The position numbers and the translations under genes are program-made. From an uncultured Sediminibacterium sp. (GTDB lineage Bacteria; Bacteroidota; Bacteroidia; Chitinophagales; Chitinophagaceae), in contig NZ_CAMLMJ010000001.1 in assembly GCF_946481145.1 (NCBI RefSeq), forward strand, positions 269,055 through 333,054: a stretch of 64,000 bases of DNA, read 5' to 3'. The notes under the pieces were generated by a model. That model had not been told where the DNA came from and did not search any database. It saw only the letters and a list, made by a program, of their open reading frames with translations. Positions 15,702-27,700 of this stretch are shown one piece after another. Within the stretch, counting starts at the first letter, position 1; every line of letters begins with the position of its first letter.

Positions 15702-15728
15702 TGCTCTAACCAGCTGAGCTATAGGCCC
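15655..15728 (-). tRNA. tRNA with CAT anticodon, probably tRNA-Ile2 (lysidine type), otherwise elongator Met
   Basis: A full cloverleaf reads on the minus strand: acceptor GGGCCTA/TGGGCCC, D-arm with AGCTCAGCTGGTTAGAGC, anticodon loop CTCATAA, T-arm GGTTCAAGCC and discriminator A; CCA is not encoded. A CAT anticodon alone cannot separate Met from Ile2. In E. coli, TilS selects tRNA-Ile2 partly through C4-G69 and C5-G68, and both pairs are present here, which favours Ile2. The gene is the integration target of the island. Confidence 0.92.
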
Positions 15729-15819
15729 GAAAACAACGAATGTTGTTTTCAAAATGGTTATGCCTACAAAACACTTTTAAAAGTGCTCTTACTCCGCCTT
15801 AGGCGGAAGCTATAGGCCC
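15729..15819 (-). other. tRNA leader hairpin and fragment resembling the tRNA 5' half
   Basis: GAAAACAAC/GTTGTTTTC (15729-15750) forms a perfect 9-bp hairpin touching the tRNA 5' end. At 15783-15819, GTGCTCT and GCTATAGGCCC recur in the same order as in the tRNA (15701-15707 and 15718-15728). The D-arm between them is replaced by the palindrome TCCGCCTTAGGCGGA-like block (about 15794-15808). This looks like a decayed second tRNA 5' half. Confidence 0.45.
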
Positions 15820-16251
15820 AGAGTAACCATTTCAGGTTGCTCGTGGGCGGCAAAAATAGTGAATTACAACTAATATCTGAAAGCTAATTAGACTTTACTA
15901 ATGGCGATCATTTTCTTTTATTATCTATCCAAAACCTCCTACTCAAAAACAAAAAACACTTTTCGGCCAGTCTGTCAGAAAATAACACTTCCCGGCTTTA
16001 ATGGTAGTTTTCAGGGGTTTTCTCCTAGGGCATTTACACACCATCAACACATCATCTACACAGTTTAACACTGTTTTTGTGTTGAGGGCTGTTTTCTATA
16101 TGATAGAAAAGTGCAGTTGTAGCGAAGATAATTCGGGCAATATTGAAGGTAAATAGGGCCTGCGGGGTGACTGATAGGTGGAAGGAAAAGTGAGGTAAGG
16201 AATCTGCCGCTAATTAAAACATATCCATAGAGCATACCCAGGTAGGCCCAC

Positions 16252-16281
16252 AAAGCGAAGATGAAAGTCTTCGCTTTTTTT
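16252..16281 (+). terminator. Rho-independent terminator-like hairpin
   Basis: AAAGCGAAGA (16252-16261) pairs perfectly with TCTTCGCTTT (16268-16277), and T residues follow. No plus-strand gene is visible upstream, so its target is unclear. The stretch 15820-16521 otherwise contains only hairpins and no gene that I can support. Confidence 0.55.
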
Positions 16282-16326
16282 GTGTCAGGCGAGTTCGCCG
16301 TGTAAATTATTGGCTCGCCTCTGTGT

Positions 16327-16456
16327 AACTTTTGGAAAGTTTCGGAACTTTCCAAAAGTTGATCACCGCATTTTAACCCATGGCCCGTCCCGGCCGAAGT
16401 CGGGATGGGTCATCAAGCCTATAGCCCATATGCCATGACCCATAAGCTATAAGCGA
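16327..16456. repeat. Three consecutive intergenic hairpins
   Basis: AACTTTTGGAAAGT/ACTTTCCAAAAGTT (16327-16340, 16347-16360) is a perfect 14-bp hairpin. It is followed by ATGGCCCGTCCCG/CGGGATGGGTCAT (16380-16413) and a GCCTATAGC.../...GCTATAAGC palindrome (about 16416-16456). They lie between the terminator at 16252 and the end of the fic gene. Confidence 0.6.
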
Positions 16457-16521
16457 TATACCAGTTCCCCTTCACCCCTTGATTCGCATTATTAGCTAAT
16501 GCCCAACTGAACCCTTTTTAC

Positions 16522-17628
16522 CTATCCAAAGTTTTCACTCAATACATAGCTGGTGCTTCTACCGCCAGCATCTTCTTTTACAAGAACTCCTTTATCCATC
16601 AAATCCTGAACATCCCGCAAGGCTGTATCTGTAGAACATTTTGCAATATTTGCCCATTTCGATGTATTCAATTTTCCATCAAAACCATCCAGTAGTTTAT
16701 TTAGCATTAAACGCTGGCGACTATTAATTTCCATACCGCCTACAGCATCCCAAAACTGTGTTTTGCGATTCGCCTCTTTTAATGTAGTTTCTATCTTATC
16801 AAATGCCCTGATTAAACATCCGAGAAACCATTCAAGCCATGCTGTAATATCGGGTGTACCTTTCTGTGTTTGTTCCAGCATATTATAGTAATCATTGCGT
16901 TCGATGCGAATTTGCGCCGACATGCTATAGAACCTCTGCGATGTTTTATCCGCCCTCGCAAGTTGCATGTCAGCTATGGCTCTGGCAATACGTCCGTTAC
17001 CATCCTCAAAAGGGTGAATGGTTACAAACCATAAATGTGCGATAGCTGATTTTAAAACTGGATCAAGATCAGCTTCATTATTGAACCATTCAAGAAAAAT
17101 ATTCATTTCATTTGACAGCCTCGATGCTTGCGGTGCTTCAAAATGAACCTTCTCTTTGCCAATAGCTCCTGACACTACCCGCATAGGGCCGTTTTGTCCC
17201 GTACGCCACGCACCGATAGTGATTTTATGGATACTGCTGCGACCGGTGGGGAAAAGAGCTGCCTGCCAGCCATATAAACGCTCATGAGTAAGTGGTTGCT
17301 CAAAATGCTGTGTTGCATCCAGCATCATTTCAACAACCCCCTCTACATGGCGATCAGAAGGAACCAGTCCGCTGATATCCATACCCAGGCGGCGTGCAAT
17401 GGATGACCGAACCTGTTCGATATCCAGGTTTTCACCCTCGATCTCACTGGATTTAACTACTTCCTGCGTAAGATTTTCTAAACTGGCTTCTGACTGAACG
17501 GAAAAACCCAGCGCTTCCATTCTGCCGAGCATTTTGCCCTGCTTGTGACGTGTTTCTGCCAGTAATTTCGTCAGTCTTTCACTGTTCCAGGTAAAATGTG
17601 GCCAATCAGGATGTTCATGGATATACAT
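16522..17628 (-). CDS. Fic family protein (putative AMPylase), class II auto-inhibited
   Basis: A 368-aa protein with an N-terminal DUF4172-like region (about 1-90), a Fic core (about 110-260) and a C-terminal winged-helix-like region (about 300-365). The catalytic motif HPFEDGNGRI (205-214) is intact. An inhibitory helix motif SSEIEG (60-65) fits the (S/T)xxxE(G/N) pattern of class II Fic enzymes, which block their own ATP site until relieved. The family usually transfers AMP to a hydroxyl of a target protein; the target here is unknown. It stands alone. A short hairpin CCGCATAAAAGCGG lies directly upstream of the ATG. Confidence 0.93.
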   Translation of the reverse strand: MYIHEHPDWPHFTWNSERLTKLLAETRHKQGKMLGRMEALGFSVQSEASLENLTQEVVKSSEIEGENLDIEQVRSSIARRLGMDISGLVPSDRHVEGVVEMMLDATQHFEQPLTHERLYGWQAALFPTGRSSIHKITIGAWRTGQNGPMRVVSGAIGKEKVHFEAPQASRLSNEMNIFLEWFNNEADLDPVLKSAIAHLWFVTIHPFEDGNGRIARAIADMQLARADKTSQRFYSMSAQIRIERNDYYNMLEQTQKGTPDITAWLEWFLGCLIRAFDKIETTLKEANRKTQFWDAVGGMEINSRQRLMLNKLLDGFDGKLNTSKWANIAKCSTDTALRDVQDLMDKGVLVKEDAGGRSTSYVLSENFG

Positions 17629-17804
17629 TATTTCCCGCTTTTATGCGGTAAATATAACACTTATTCCCCGCACAGGCAAGCATATTCGCCGCAAGAATAC
17701 GGCGATTAAACTAACTAATAACCGCATCGCCTTTCGCCTTTATTTCGATTAAACACGGGTATTCCGACCGCTGATCAGCGCATATTGTAGCGTTCTACAA
17801 AAAA

Positions 17805-17824
17805 GCGAAGACATTCATCTTCGC
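17805..17824. other. Intergenic hairpin
   Basis: GCGAAGA (17805-17811) pairs with TCTTCGC (17818-17824), followed by CTTTTG. It is similar in stem sequence to the hairpin at 16252-16281. It lies between fic and phnA (17629-17936), where no gene is seen. Confidence 0.4.
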
Positions 17825-17880
17825 CTTTTGTAGTCAATTGTTCTATAAAAATTTTCGATATAAGAACTACTATTAAAAAA

Positions 17881-17929
17881 TAATCTGTGAATCTGTGGCT
17901 TATTATTCTAGCCACAGATTCACAGATTA
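17881..17929 (-). terminator. Perfect 20-bp palindrome downstream of phnA
   Basis: Arms at 17881-17900 and 17910-17929 (TAATCTGTGAATCTGTGGCT and its exact complement) surround a 9-base loop. It starts 8 bp after the phnA stop codon, so it probably acts as a terminator. Similar CACAGAT-type palindromes occur at 32010, 36676 and 42153. Confidence 0.6.
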
Positions 17930-17936
17930 AGAGTAA

Positions 17937-18518
17937 TTAGGCTTGTTTTTTTACATATTTAGTCAATATCACAATCATCTGGTTTTCAATCTTACCCTCA
18001 ATCTGCTCTATATTATCCCTTACCAAACGGATATTCTTTACCACCGTTCCCTGGCGGGCCGTAAAACTGGTGCCTTTTACATCGAGGTTTTTTACCAGTA
18101 CCACCGTATCGCCTTCCTGTAAAAAATTGCCAAAAGCATCCGTATGTAATGCAGCTTCCCCATCCAGTTCATGATCGCCCAGCGCCTTGGCCCAGGCAAG
18201 GGTTTCTTCGTCGAGGTACAGCATATCCAATTGATCTACCGCCCAGCTTTCTTTACGTAACCTGTTCAACATGCGCCAGGCCATTACCTGTACCCCCGGC
18301 ACTTCACTCCACATTGTTTCAGTTAGTTTCTTCCAATGGTTGTAATCCAATGGCTCTTTTTTTTCTGCCTGCGCCTCACATTTGGCACAGATCATCACGG
18401 TGTTTTCTGGATAAGCATGGTCCTGCGGCGGCACTTTATACATTTGAAGTTTTTCATTCGCCCCGCATAACTCACAGGCTTGTCCTGCTCTTTGCTGTAA
18501 AATTTCTTCCAGTTTCAT
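17937..18518 (-). CDS. phnA: PhnA/YjdM family zinc-ribbon protein
   Basis: A 193-aa protein. A zinc ribbon (CELCG at 16-20 and CAKCEAQ at about 44-50) precedes a C-terminal SH3-like PhnA domain (about 130-190) with GDTVVLVKNLDVKGTS and a GTVVKNIRLV strand. This matches YjdM, formerly named PhnA. Despite the name the family has no established role in phosphonate use, and its function is unclear. The protein is longer than the ~110-aa E. coli form because of a middle insert (about 55-125). It stands alone between two strong palindromes. Confidence 0.88.
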   Translation of the reverse strand: MKLEEILQQRAGQACELCGANEKLQMYKVPPQDHAYPENTVMICAKCEAQAEKKEPLDYNHWKKLTETMWSEVPGVQVMAWRMLNRLRKESWAVDQLDMLYLDEETLAWAKALGDHELDGEAALHTDAFGNFLQEGDTVVLVKNLDVKGTSFTARQGTVVKNIRLVRDNIEQIEGKIENQMIVILTKYVKKQA

Positions 18519-18558
18519 TTTTAAGGATTAAGGCGGAAAGGTAAAGAAACAGATGAAT

Positions 18559-18667
18559 AGAAGAACAGAGGAATATCGAATGTCCAATATCCAATGTCGA
18601 AGTGGTATGCTGCTGGTAGCAGTATATCACTTCGACATTGGATATTCTTCTGTTCCTCTGTTCTTCT
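18559..18667. repeat. Large imperfect palindrome
   Basis: AGAAGAACAGAGGAA and ATATCCAATGTCGAAGTG on the left (18559-18604) are mirrored on the right (18629-18667). The centre is a small TGCTGCTGGTAGCA hairpin. It fills the gap between the start of phnA and the terminator of the giant gene. Confidence 0.65.
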
Positions 18668-18670
18668 GTT

Positions 18671-18705
18671 AAAAAAAGACCCGCCTTTTACAAGACGGGT
18701 CTTTG
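18671..18705 (-). terminator. Rho-independent terminator of the giant type A T9SS gene
   Basis: AAAGACCCGCC (18675-18685) pairs with GACGGGTCTTT (18694-18704) with one mismatch. On the minus strand a T run follows. It lies about 60 bp after the stop codon at 18766. Confidence 0.8.
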
Positions 18706-18765
18706 GGTTATTCAGCAGGGGGTAATTTAAGTGCAACTCGTTTTTAATCCCCCCGGACTATGTAC

Positions 18766-21700
18766 TTATCGCACTTTTATTAGCTGAATAGTTTTTCTGC
18801 GATTACCCTGCACAAACTCGGCGAAGTAATTGCCAGCATTATAATTGTGTCCTACCTGTATAGTGCTGTTCGATCCGATCTGAGTACGGCTCTCTACCAC
18901 TCTGCCTGATGCATCTACCATTCTCATGGTTACCGGTGCATCATACTTGCTTTCCAGCTTGATGGTAAAGAATGTTCTGGTCGGGTTCGGCATCACTACC
19001 ACTTTCAACTCTTCTTCAGATTTGCTTGCAGCCTGCAGCTTGAGGCTTGAAGATTCTTCCGTAACAGTTGCTTTGTTGTTGCTCGATACTACTGCATCTA
19101 CCGGTGCAGAACCTGCACCACAACTAAAGCTGTTCCAGATTACGTTTTTGCCCTCGCTTTCTACTTCTTCTGCAATGAAGAGACCAGTCATGTAAACATC
19201 ATCGCGACAATCTTTGTCTCCATGTCCGCGGTGGTCGCAGTCGTGGTGACCATGTCCTCTGTGACGGCAGCTGTTAGCACTATGTGGTCTGTGATCACAC
19301 TTGTCATCACCATAATTACCACCAGTTACTTTCAGTTTACCATCAGGTAAGATGATGTTGGCTGTTATCCTGGTATCATCACCCTTCACATGGAATTTCT
19401 CTTCATCTCTTCTGTTATCGGCCATGTAGAAAGTTACCTGGTAGGCTTCCGGATTCACAATTACATCGCTGCCAATTGTTACCTTCTTGCTCACCCTGAT
19501 ACTAGTATTTGGTGCAAATCTGATATAGCTGTATCCGCCGTTCTTAGGTCCTTTTTCAATTTGTATTTCAGCTACATCAATGGTGGTTGAAGTAAAGCGT
19601 ACGCTTGCGCCTTCTTCCAGTTTAATTTTGCCAAACACCGTACCCGTTAAGGTTACATTCGATCCTTTCTTCAGGGTTACTTCATCATAGTTACCACTTA
19701 CCGTTGCAGTAACATTTGAGTTGATGGTTTTATCCTGCAGGTATCTTGTATTACTTACATTATACTGCATCGTTGGCAGGGTTACACTTGCAACACCATA
19801 GATCTTACTGTTGATGGTTACACCTTTATCAGTATCGATTCTTGGTGCTTTTACAAAGCTTCCCGCGCCTGTTACTGAACTGTATTTCTCAAACTCTGCC
19901 TCTCCTCTGCTGCTCATTACACCTACACTTCCGCTTTCTACCTTATCGTACTGACCGAGTTTTACTTCTTTCGTAGCTAAGATGGTATAGCTGCTCACCA
20001 GTGTTTGTTTCTGGTAGTTATAGGTAGCAGGCAGTTCACTTCTGCAACCATTTGCATCAGTTGTGTATACGCTGTATACTCCATCTGCATCTGTTAAGCC
20101 AAGGCTTAACTGTTGGGTAGTTGCTTTGGTGTTGTTGCCGAACATCCACTGGTAGGTGAATGGTCCGCTGAGGGTGCTGTTGGCAGTTAATGTAAACTGG
20201 TTACAGAATGCATCTGCTGTTGGCGCCGCAATGCTGGCTACCGGTAGCGGGTTGATGGTTACCGTAAAGCTGCATGTGCTTACATTACCATGAATGTCTG
20301 TAACAGTATAGGTTACTGTTGATGTTCCGATCGCAAAGCTTCCGCTTGCATTCGTACCATTACCTGTTCTGTTGGTTGCACCAGTTACAGTATAAGTAGT
20401 GCTTGCAATACCACAGTTGTCTGACTGGTTAAGGACAGGAACTGTGTATTGTGTATTTCCACCAGTGTTGGCACAGAATACCTGATTTGCTGCACAAGCG
20501 ATTACTGGTTTTTCATTGTCAGTCACCACAATGGTTTGTGTTGCTGTTTTAACATTACCATTTACGTCTCTTACAGTCCAGGTAATGATGGTTGTTCCTA
20601 CAGGATAATCTTCTGTCAACAGTTTATTATCGCTGCGAACACCCATTACTGTTGCCACACCACAGTTGTCAGCGGTTTCAGGTAGACTGATCGCTACGGT
20701 TGCTCCACACTTACCGGCATCATTATTCACGCTGATGTTATTTACCGTTATGGTTGGGTTCTCATTGTCTATCACCACCACCTCCTGTGTGGCTGTATCG
20801 GTAACATTACCGTGGATATCTGTAACTGTCCAGCGAACAATGGTTGTACCCACTGGGAACAATGCTGGTGCATTATTCGTTACCGTTGCCACTCCGCAGT
20901 TATCGCTGGTTACAGGTGTACCCAGGTTAACACTAGCTGTGCATAAGCCTGGTGTATTTACCACGCTTACCATGGCTGGTGCTGTTATGCTTGGTTTTTC
21001 ATTATCTGTTACTACAATGGTTTGTACCGCTGTTTTAATATTTCCGTGTATATCGGTAACTGTCCAGGTAATGGTTGTTGTACCTACAGGGTAAGTTGCG
21101 GTTAACGGTTGGTTATCGCTACGTACACCAACTACCGATGACACACCACAGTTGTCTGCTGTTTCCGGCTGATCTACGGTTACAGTTGCAAAACATTTAG
21201 TAGCATCGTTGTTAACACTGATATTACTTACAGTGATGGTCGGATTCTCATTATCGATCACCACTACTTCTTGTGTAGCCGTATCTGTTACATTACCATG
21301 TATGTCGGTAACTGTCCAGCGAACGATGGTAGTACCTACAGGGAACAATGCTGGTGCATTATTGGTTACTGATGCCACACCACAGTTGTCACTGGTTTCA
21401 GGTGTACCCAGGTTTACTGCTGCCATACATGAGCCAGGTGTATTCACTACGCTCACCATGGCCGGTGCTGTAATAGATGGTTTGATATCATCTACCACAG
21501 TTACTACTGCAGTTGCTGTTGATACATTACCATTTACATCTGTAACAGTTAGTATCACATTGTTTGTTCCAACATTGTTGCAACCGAAACTGGTTTTGCT
21601 TAAGCTGATAGATGCAATACCACAGTTGTCGCTTGATCCGTTATTGATCAGCGCCGCAGTTACGCTTGCTGCACCATTCGCATCAAGGTTCACTACCAGG

Positions 21701-24700
21701 TTTTGTGCAATAGCTATTGGCGGTGTGATATCTGAAACAATCACATCAAACTCATTCACTACCGTACTACATGGGTTAACAGCAGTTACCACTACATGTG
21801 TTGTTCCTTTGTTGAAGGTTTTTCCACTACCTGTTCCTGCATCGCTACCTGTGGTTGCGCCGCTGAAACTATAGCTTAATCCCGGTGCAGGTATACCTGT
21901 TACCGACAATGGATAGTTTACTACTGCATTACATGTTGTGGCCGTTGTATTGGCCTGTACCTGTGCATTGGTATTTACAAATACCGGATTGGTACAGGTT
22001 ACTTCTGCTTTCACGGTAAAGCTGTAAGCCGCTTCTGTGCAGTCGTTGTTATATACCGTTACCACTGCTGTTTGTACACCAAGTGATACTGAAGCAAAGC
22101 TCAGGGTAAAGCTGGCCGACTGACCAGGCTGTATGGTTGCTGGTAAGCTGATACCACTTCTGGTGAAGGCTGCATTGCTGATATTGATTGATGATATAGT
22201 AAGTGCGGCAGTACCGTTATTGGTAATTACATAAGTTTTACTGATTGAACTACCTGGTATGGTGCCTCCCAGATCTGTATGATCTGTTGCAGATGGTGTA
22301 TTATCACCACTTACTATCTCTGTTGCATTACCACTGATGCTGATCTCTGGTGCATTTACCGTTACGGTAAAGCTACAGGTTGATTTATTACCTGCCAGAT
22401 CAGTAGCTTCAAAGGTATTAGTGGTTGTACCGATCGGGAAGGTTGAACCCGATGGCAAACCTGCTTTTTGTACAATTGATATAGATGGACCAGAACCGAT
22501 ACCGAAGGTTCCACAGGTGGTGCTTGCACTACCAATGCTCCATCCGGTATAATCGCCCGTTTCAAAGCTACCATTTACGAGGCTGCTGCCTGGTAAAGTG
22601 ATATTGTCTAATTGTACATCTATAAAGTAATTATTTATAGTTGCATCTACTACCTGCAAACGCACTTGCTGACCAGCATAAGCCGACAGATCGAATGTGT
22701 AGTGCGTCATAGGTGTTGATTGTGCTGCACCCGGATTTGTTTTAAACAGGGTTGCAATGATTGCATTGGTTGAAGGATTTCTTAACTCAATAGCAATAAA
22801 CTGACTTGCACTGAAACCAGATGCATAATGGTTGGTGTACTTCATGTCTAGCCCAAGTGAAATAGGTCCACTTGAAGGCAGGGTAACATTCTGGTACATA
22901 TAATGGGTAGAACCACAGTTAACAAGGAATACCGCCAGTTTCTGTCCATCGGTTGGGAAGAATGTCATTGGTAAACCTGGACTGTTCTGTGTTTCCATCC
23001 TGTTGTCTGCATAGTCAAAGAACTGAGTACCGCTCGTTAATGTATGCACGCCAGATGTGCCAGATGAACAATTATCTGTTACGGTAGGCTGAGGGAATGT
23101 TACTACCGCACCACACTGGTTATTTGGTGCTATGGTGGTAATAGGTGCAGGGCAGTTGATTACCGGTGGTGTAACATCTTTCACAATCACAGTTTGTGTT
23201 TGTGTGCTGAAGTTACCTGCAGCATCCGTGTATTTCCATACGATGGTATATGTACCCTGTGTATTGTATGATAACGGACTGGTAGTGGTTGCTGTAATTT
23301 GTGCGTTACAGTTGTCCGTAGCTTTTGGTATAGTTGTTACAGTTACTGAACACTCTCCATTGATATCAGGCAATGTAGCCACATTTGGTACAGGCGCTGT
23401 TTGATCTTTCACCGTTACCGCCTGAGTTGCCGTTGCAATATTACCTGAAGCATCTGTTACTGTCCATACCACATTGGTAGTACCGATTGGGAATACCGTT
23501 GGTGCATTATTGGTTACTGATGCTACCGAACAATTATCTGAAGTTACCGGTGTGCCGAGGCTAATACCAGTTGCAGTACAGTTAGCACCTGCCGGTACAA
23601 TAAGGTTGGCCGGTGCTGCAATTACAGGGTTTACGTTATCTGTAACGGTTACAGTAAATGAACAGGAAGCTGTGTTGCCACAAGCATCTGTTACAGTTGC
23701 AGTAACGGTTGTTGTTCCTATCGGGAAGAATGAGCCTGATGGATGAGAATAGGTTATGGTTGGGTTAGCCGGGCCAGCCGTTACTGTTGCTGCAGGATAG
23801 CTAACATTAGCGCCACACTGGTTAGCTAAACTGTTGGCGGTAATATTTCCAGAACAACTAATTGTTGGCAACGCATAATTACTGATCGTTACAGGTGCCG
23901 ATGTAGCTGAGCAACCATTTTCATTGGTTACGGTTACTGCATAATTACCTGCAGCGGTTGCAACAATCGACTGACTGGTTTCGCCGTTTGACCATAAATA
24001 GGTGCTGGTACCGGATGATGCTGAAGCAGGTGCGTCTGTAGAACGTGTTGGATTATTTACCATCGTTCCATTGTTTACACCAGTAGCATCGGTGATGGCA
24101 TTGCCGGAAGCTTCATTGAATGAATAAGCAGCAACCAGTCCACTGGTTGATGGGCTTACCGACTGATTATAGAATGCACTAATATCTGAAGCTGTTCTTG
24201 CGAAGTTCCATACACGTACTTCATCAATTTTTCCATTGAAGAACCTTGAATTAGCACCCCCGTTAACGCCATTACCCGGACCATCATATCCACCAAAATA
24301 CATATTAGCTACATTCGGCGTAAGGGTATATGGCCAGCTTGTTTGTGATGTTAATGCACCATTTACATACAGTTTAATATGATTTGATGAAAGACTTGCA
24401 TCAAACACAACTGCTATATGGTACCATGTATTCAGTGAAGGTTGGAAGCCGGTGTTCCACTGAATCGGGTTGGTCCAGGTACCAAGTCTTGAATGAACAA
24501 CCGATAATTTAGTTGGATCACCTGTTTCACCCATATTCACCATCCAGCCTCTGTTGTTGTTATCATCTTCAAATTTAGAAATGATGGTTCCGTATTGGTA
24601 ACCATTCACTTTAATCCATGATTCAACGGTGTACTGAGAGGTGAAGTTTAAACTATTATTATGTGGTATTACAATATTATTAGATCCATTGAAATCAATA

Positions 24701-27700
24701 GACTTACCAAATGTTTGTCCGCCAGGAGCTGTTAATGTAACCGGGCTACCTGCACAAACCAATGTAGGACCAGATGTACTGATTACCGGTGTGGCTGGTA
24801 ATGGATTTACTGTTACAGCTACTGCTGCGGATGTATTGCCGCATCCGGTTGCACTGGTAAGCGCAACACTATAATTTCCGGATTGTGATACAGTGATAGA
24901 TTGCGTTTGCTGTCCGCTGCTCCATAAATACGAAGCGCCAGCAGGTGCAGATAGTGTTACAGAACCTCCCTCACAGAAAGTGGTTGGTCCATTAGGTGTA
25001 ACAGTAACCACTGGAGTTGGGTTAACCACAAAGTTTACCAGTCTTGAAGTACCACAACCCATTGTTTCACCTTGGAAATAAGATACAACCAAATAGTTGG
25101 CATTCACTTGTTGATTGCTGCTGTTAACCGCAGTAAACGAAGGAATCACCGCGCCTTCCCCGTTGGCTAAACCAATGTTTACAGAAGGATCGAGGTTGGT
25201 CCATTTAAAGGTAGCACCTGGTACAGAGCTGGTAATATTTATAACAGCCGATTGTGCACCATTGCACAATGTTTGTGCGGCTATCGGATCTATTACAGGT
25301 ATTGGGTTCACACGAATTACAAAACTTACCGGTGTACCAGTGCAGGTATTTCCATCAACAGTAAATGATGGTGTTACTGTTATGTTGGCATACACCGGAA
25401 CGGTACCTGGATTTTGTGCCGTAAATGAGGAAATATTTCCTGTACCACTTGCACTTAAACCGATAGAAGGGTTGTCGTTTGTCCAGATATATGTTGCGCC
25501 TTCAACTGAACCTGCGAAATTGATAGCTGGTACGGCAACTCCATTATGGCATACTTCAATATTGGTTACCGGGTTTACGGTTGGTAATGGGTTTACCGTA
25601 ATGGTCGGTGTTGCTGACATCTGTTGGCTACATACAGCTCCACATACAACATTTCCGGCAGCCCAGGTTGCAGTTCCTACAATATTGCCATTATTAGCCG
25701 ATTTTGAATCAACAACTGTTGAACCATTTCCATCATCCATTTTATACAATGCAATGAGGCCTGTTTCAGTACCGGACAAACAATTGTTCATGCCCCCAGC
25801 AATTTCTGAAGCTGAGCGAACTGTGTTCCAAACACGAACATCGTCTAATTTTCCGTTGAAGTAATTACAGCCACAACCAGTACCCTGACGACCGATAATC
25901 AGGCTTTCTGTATTATCATTGATCTGAGCAATAGGGGATGTTTTATTGCCCACATTAACACCATTCAGGTAAAGTTTAACCGAGAGGCTGGATCCGTTAT
26001 CCTGTACAGTAACTGCTACATGACTCCATGTATTAGCTGGTACAGTTACATTAGACCAGGTATCATAAGCATTTCCGGCTCCCTGATCCCAGAAATATAA
26101 TCTGTTAGATGCATCTATCGCCATTCCATAACCATAAGCACCCTTCATCAGAATATTTCTCCATTGGCCAGTGATAGCCGGGTTAACCCATGCTTCCATG
26201 GTTAACTGTCCACCTGCGCTAACATTCAGGTTTGCATTATGTGGTATGGTTACGTAGGTTGACCCATTTAAACTAAGTGCACCTGTAGGACCAGTTTCTG
26301 CCAACACATTATAAGTAGTTGTGGCAGAAATATTTCCTGTATTGAAGTTAATAGCTGCACCGGTTCCAGCGATAGGACCTGCTATAATAGTATTATCAGC
26401 ATTATTACGTAGGGTATAGTTAACGCCTAACTGAGAGGCAGCAAGTGTTATTGTTGACGACCCAGTTCCACAAATATTGATAGGTGCTGCTGTAACAGAT
26501 TGATTATTGATAGTTGTTACAGTTACCGTTTTTGCTACCGAAGTAGCTTTACAGCCTCCTGCTGAAGCCACTGTTACACTGTAGCTACCTGCCGCACTTA
26601 CTGTTATTGATTGAGTAGTTGCACCATTGCTCCACAGGTAACTGCTTCCCGCTGACGCAGTTAATGTTACAGATCCTCCTGCACATAAATTGGTTGATCC
26701 ATTTACAGTTATTGTTGGAAGGGTTGTTACATAAGCGCCACAAGTACCGGTATTCGTAGATCCTGAAGTTGCCCAGTTTGAACTAGTACCATTCAGTGTA
26801 AAATTATTAAGGGTACCATTTCTGTTCTTGCCACTAAAATCAGTTAAAGTAGTAACACTAGAATTGTTTTCATTTACATAGCCCTGATTGAAAGTATAAT
26901 ATTCTTCAAGACCATTTTGCGTAGCTGGGTTTAATAGCTGGCAATTCTTATTATTGTTAATTTCATCTGCACATAGCTCGCGGCTCCATATACGCACTTC
27001 ATCAATGGTCATGGTTGCATACCTGTTATTCGGATCATTATTTGGAAAATTGCGGGTTGCGTATCGTACATCTTTCCCGATATGAATAACTGAAGCAGCA
27101 TCAGTTATAATATTACCAGATACACCAGGACCAGTATGCACAAGCACTCCGTCCACATAAAACTTAGTGCTTGTTGCACTGGATGTTGCCGCATAATGAT
27201 GCCATGAGCCTGCTATTATGTTACAATTGGTTCCCCTTAAAGTACCACCATCATTCACATAGAAAGTCATGGTGCCATTCGTATTCGGGTGCATTAACCA
27301 TGAATAATTCTGATCAAGATTTGTAGGGCCCTGACCCATTACCGACCCGAAAGGCAGGTTAGCATCGGGAGCGTACATCCAGAATTCAACTGTCATTTCT
27401 TTTTGAAAGGCTCGGAATGGATTAGCTATATCCACATAATTGAGTCGGCTATTATCTCCTGCCGGTAAGCTAGGGTCAAACTTCAAAGCACTGGCAGGTA
27501 TTAACACCGGTGCAGTAACCGTAACAGTAAAGCTGGTACTTCCTGCATTAAAATAACCTGATGCAGCCTGATTAGCAGTAATGGTAGCCGTACCCTGTGC
27601 ATTCAATGTAAGTGTATTACCACTTACTGACACAACAGAAGGATTGCTGCTGGTGTAAGTAATTGCACCATTGCTATTGCTGGTAGGATTGGTAAGGGTA

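Noticed and set aside
16065..16355. Open frame of 96 codons on the minus strand
   Set aside because: It is built across a terminator-like hairpin and other palindromes, has no recognisable domain and no ribosome-binding context.
18521..18736. Open frame of 71 codons on the minus strand
   Set aside because: It is composed of the large palindrome and the terminator at 18559-18705.
20449..25864. Many long plus-strand open frames opposite the giant surface gene
   Set aside because: They mirror the repetitive coding sequence (Thr/Val-rich antisense of HYR and Ig repeats), and no independent start signals or families are seen.
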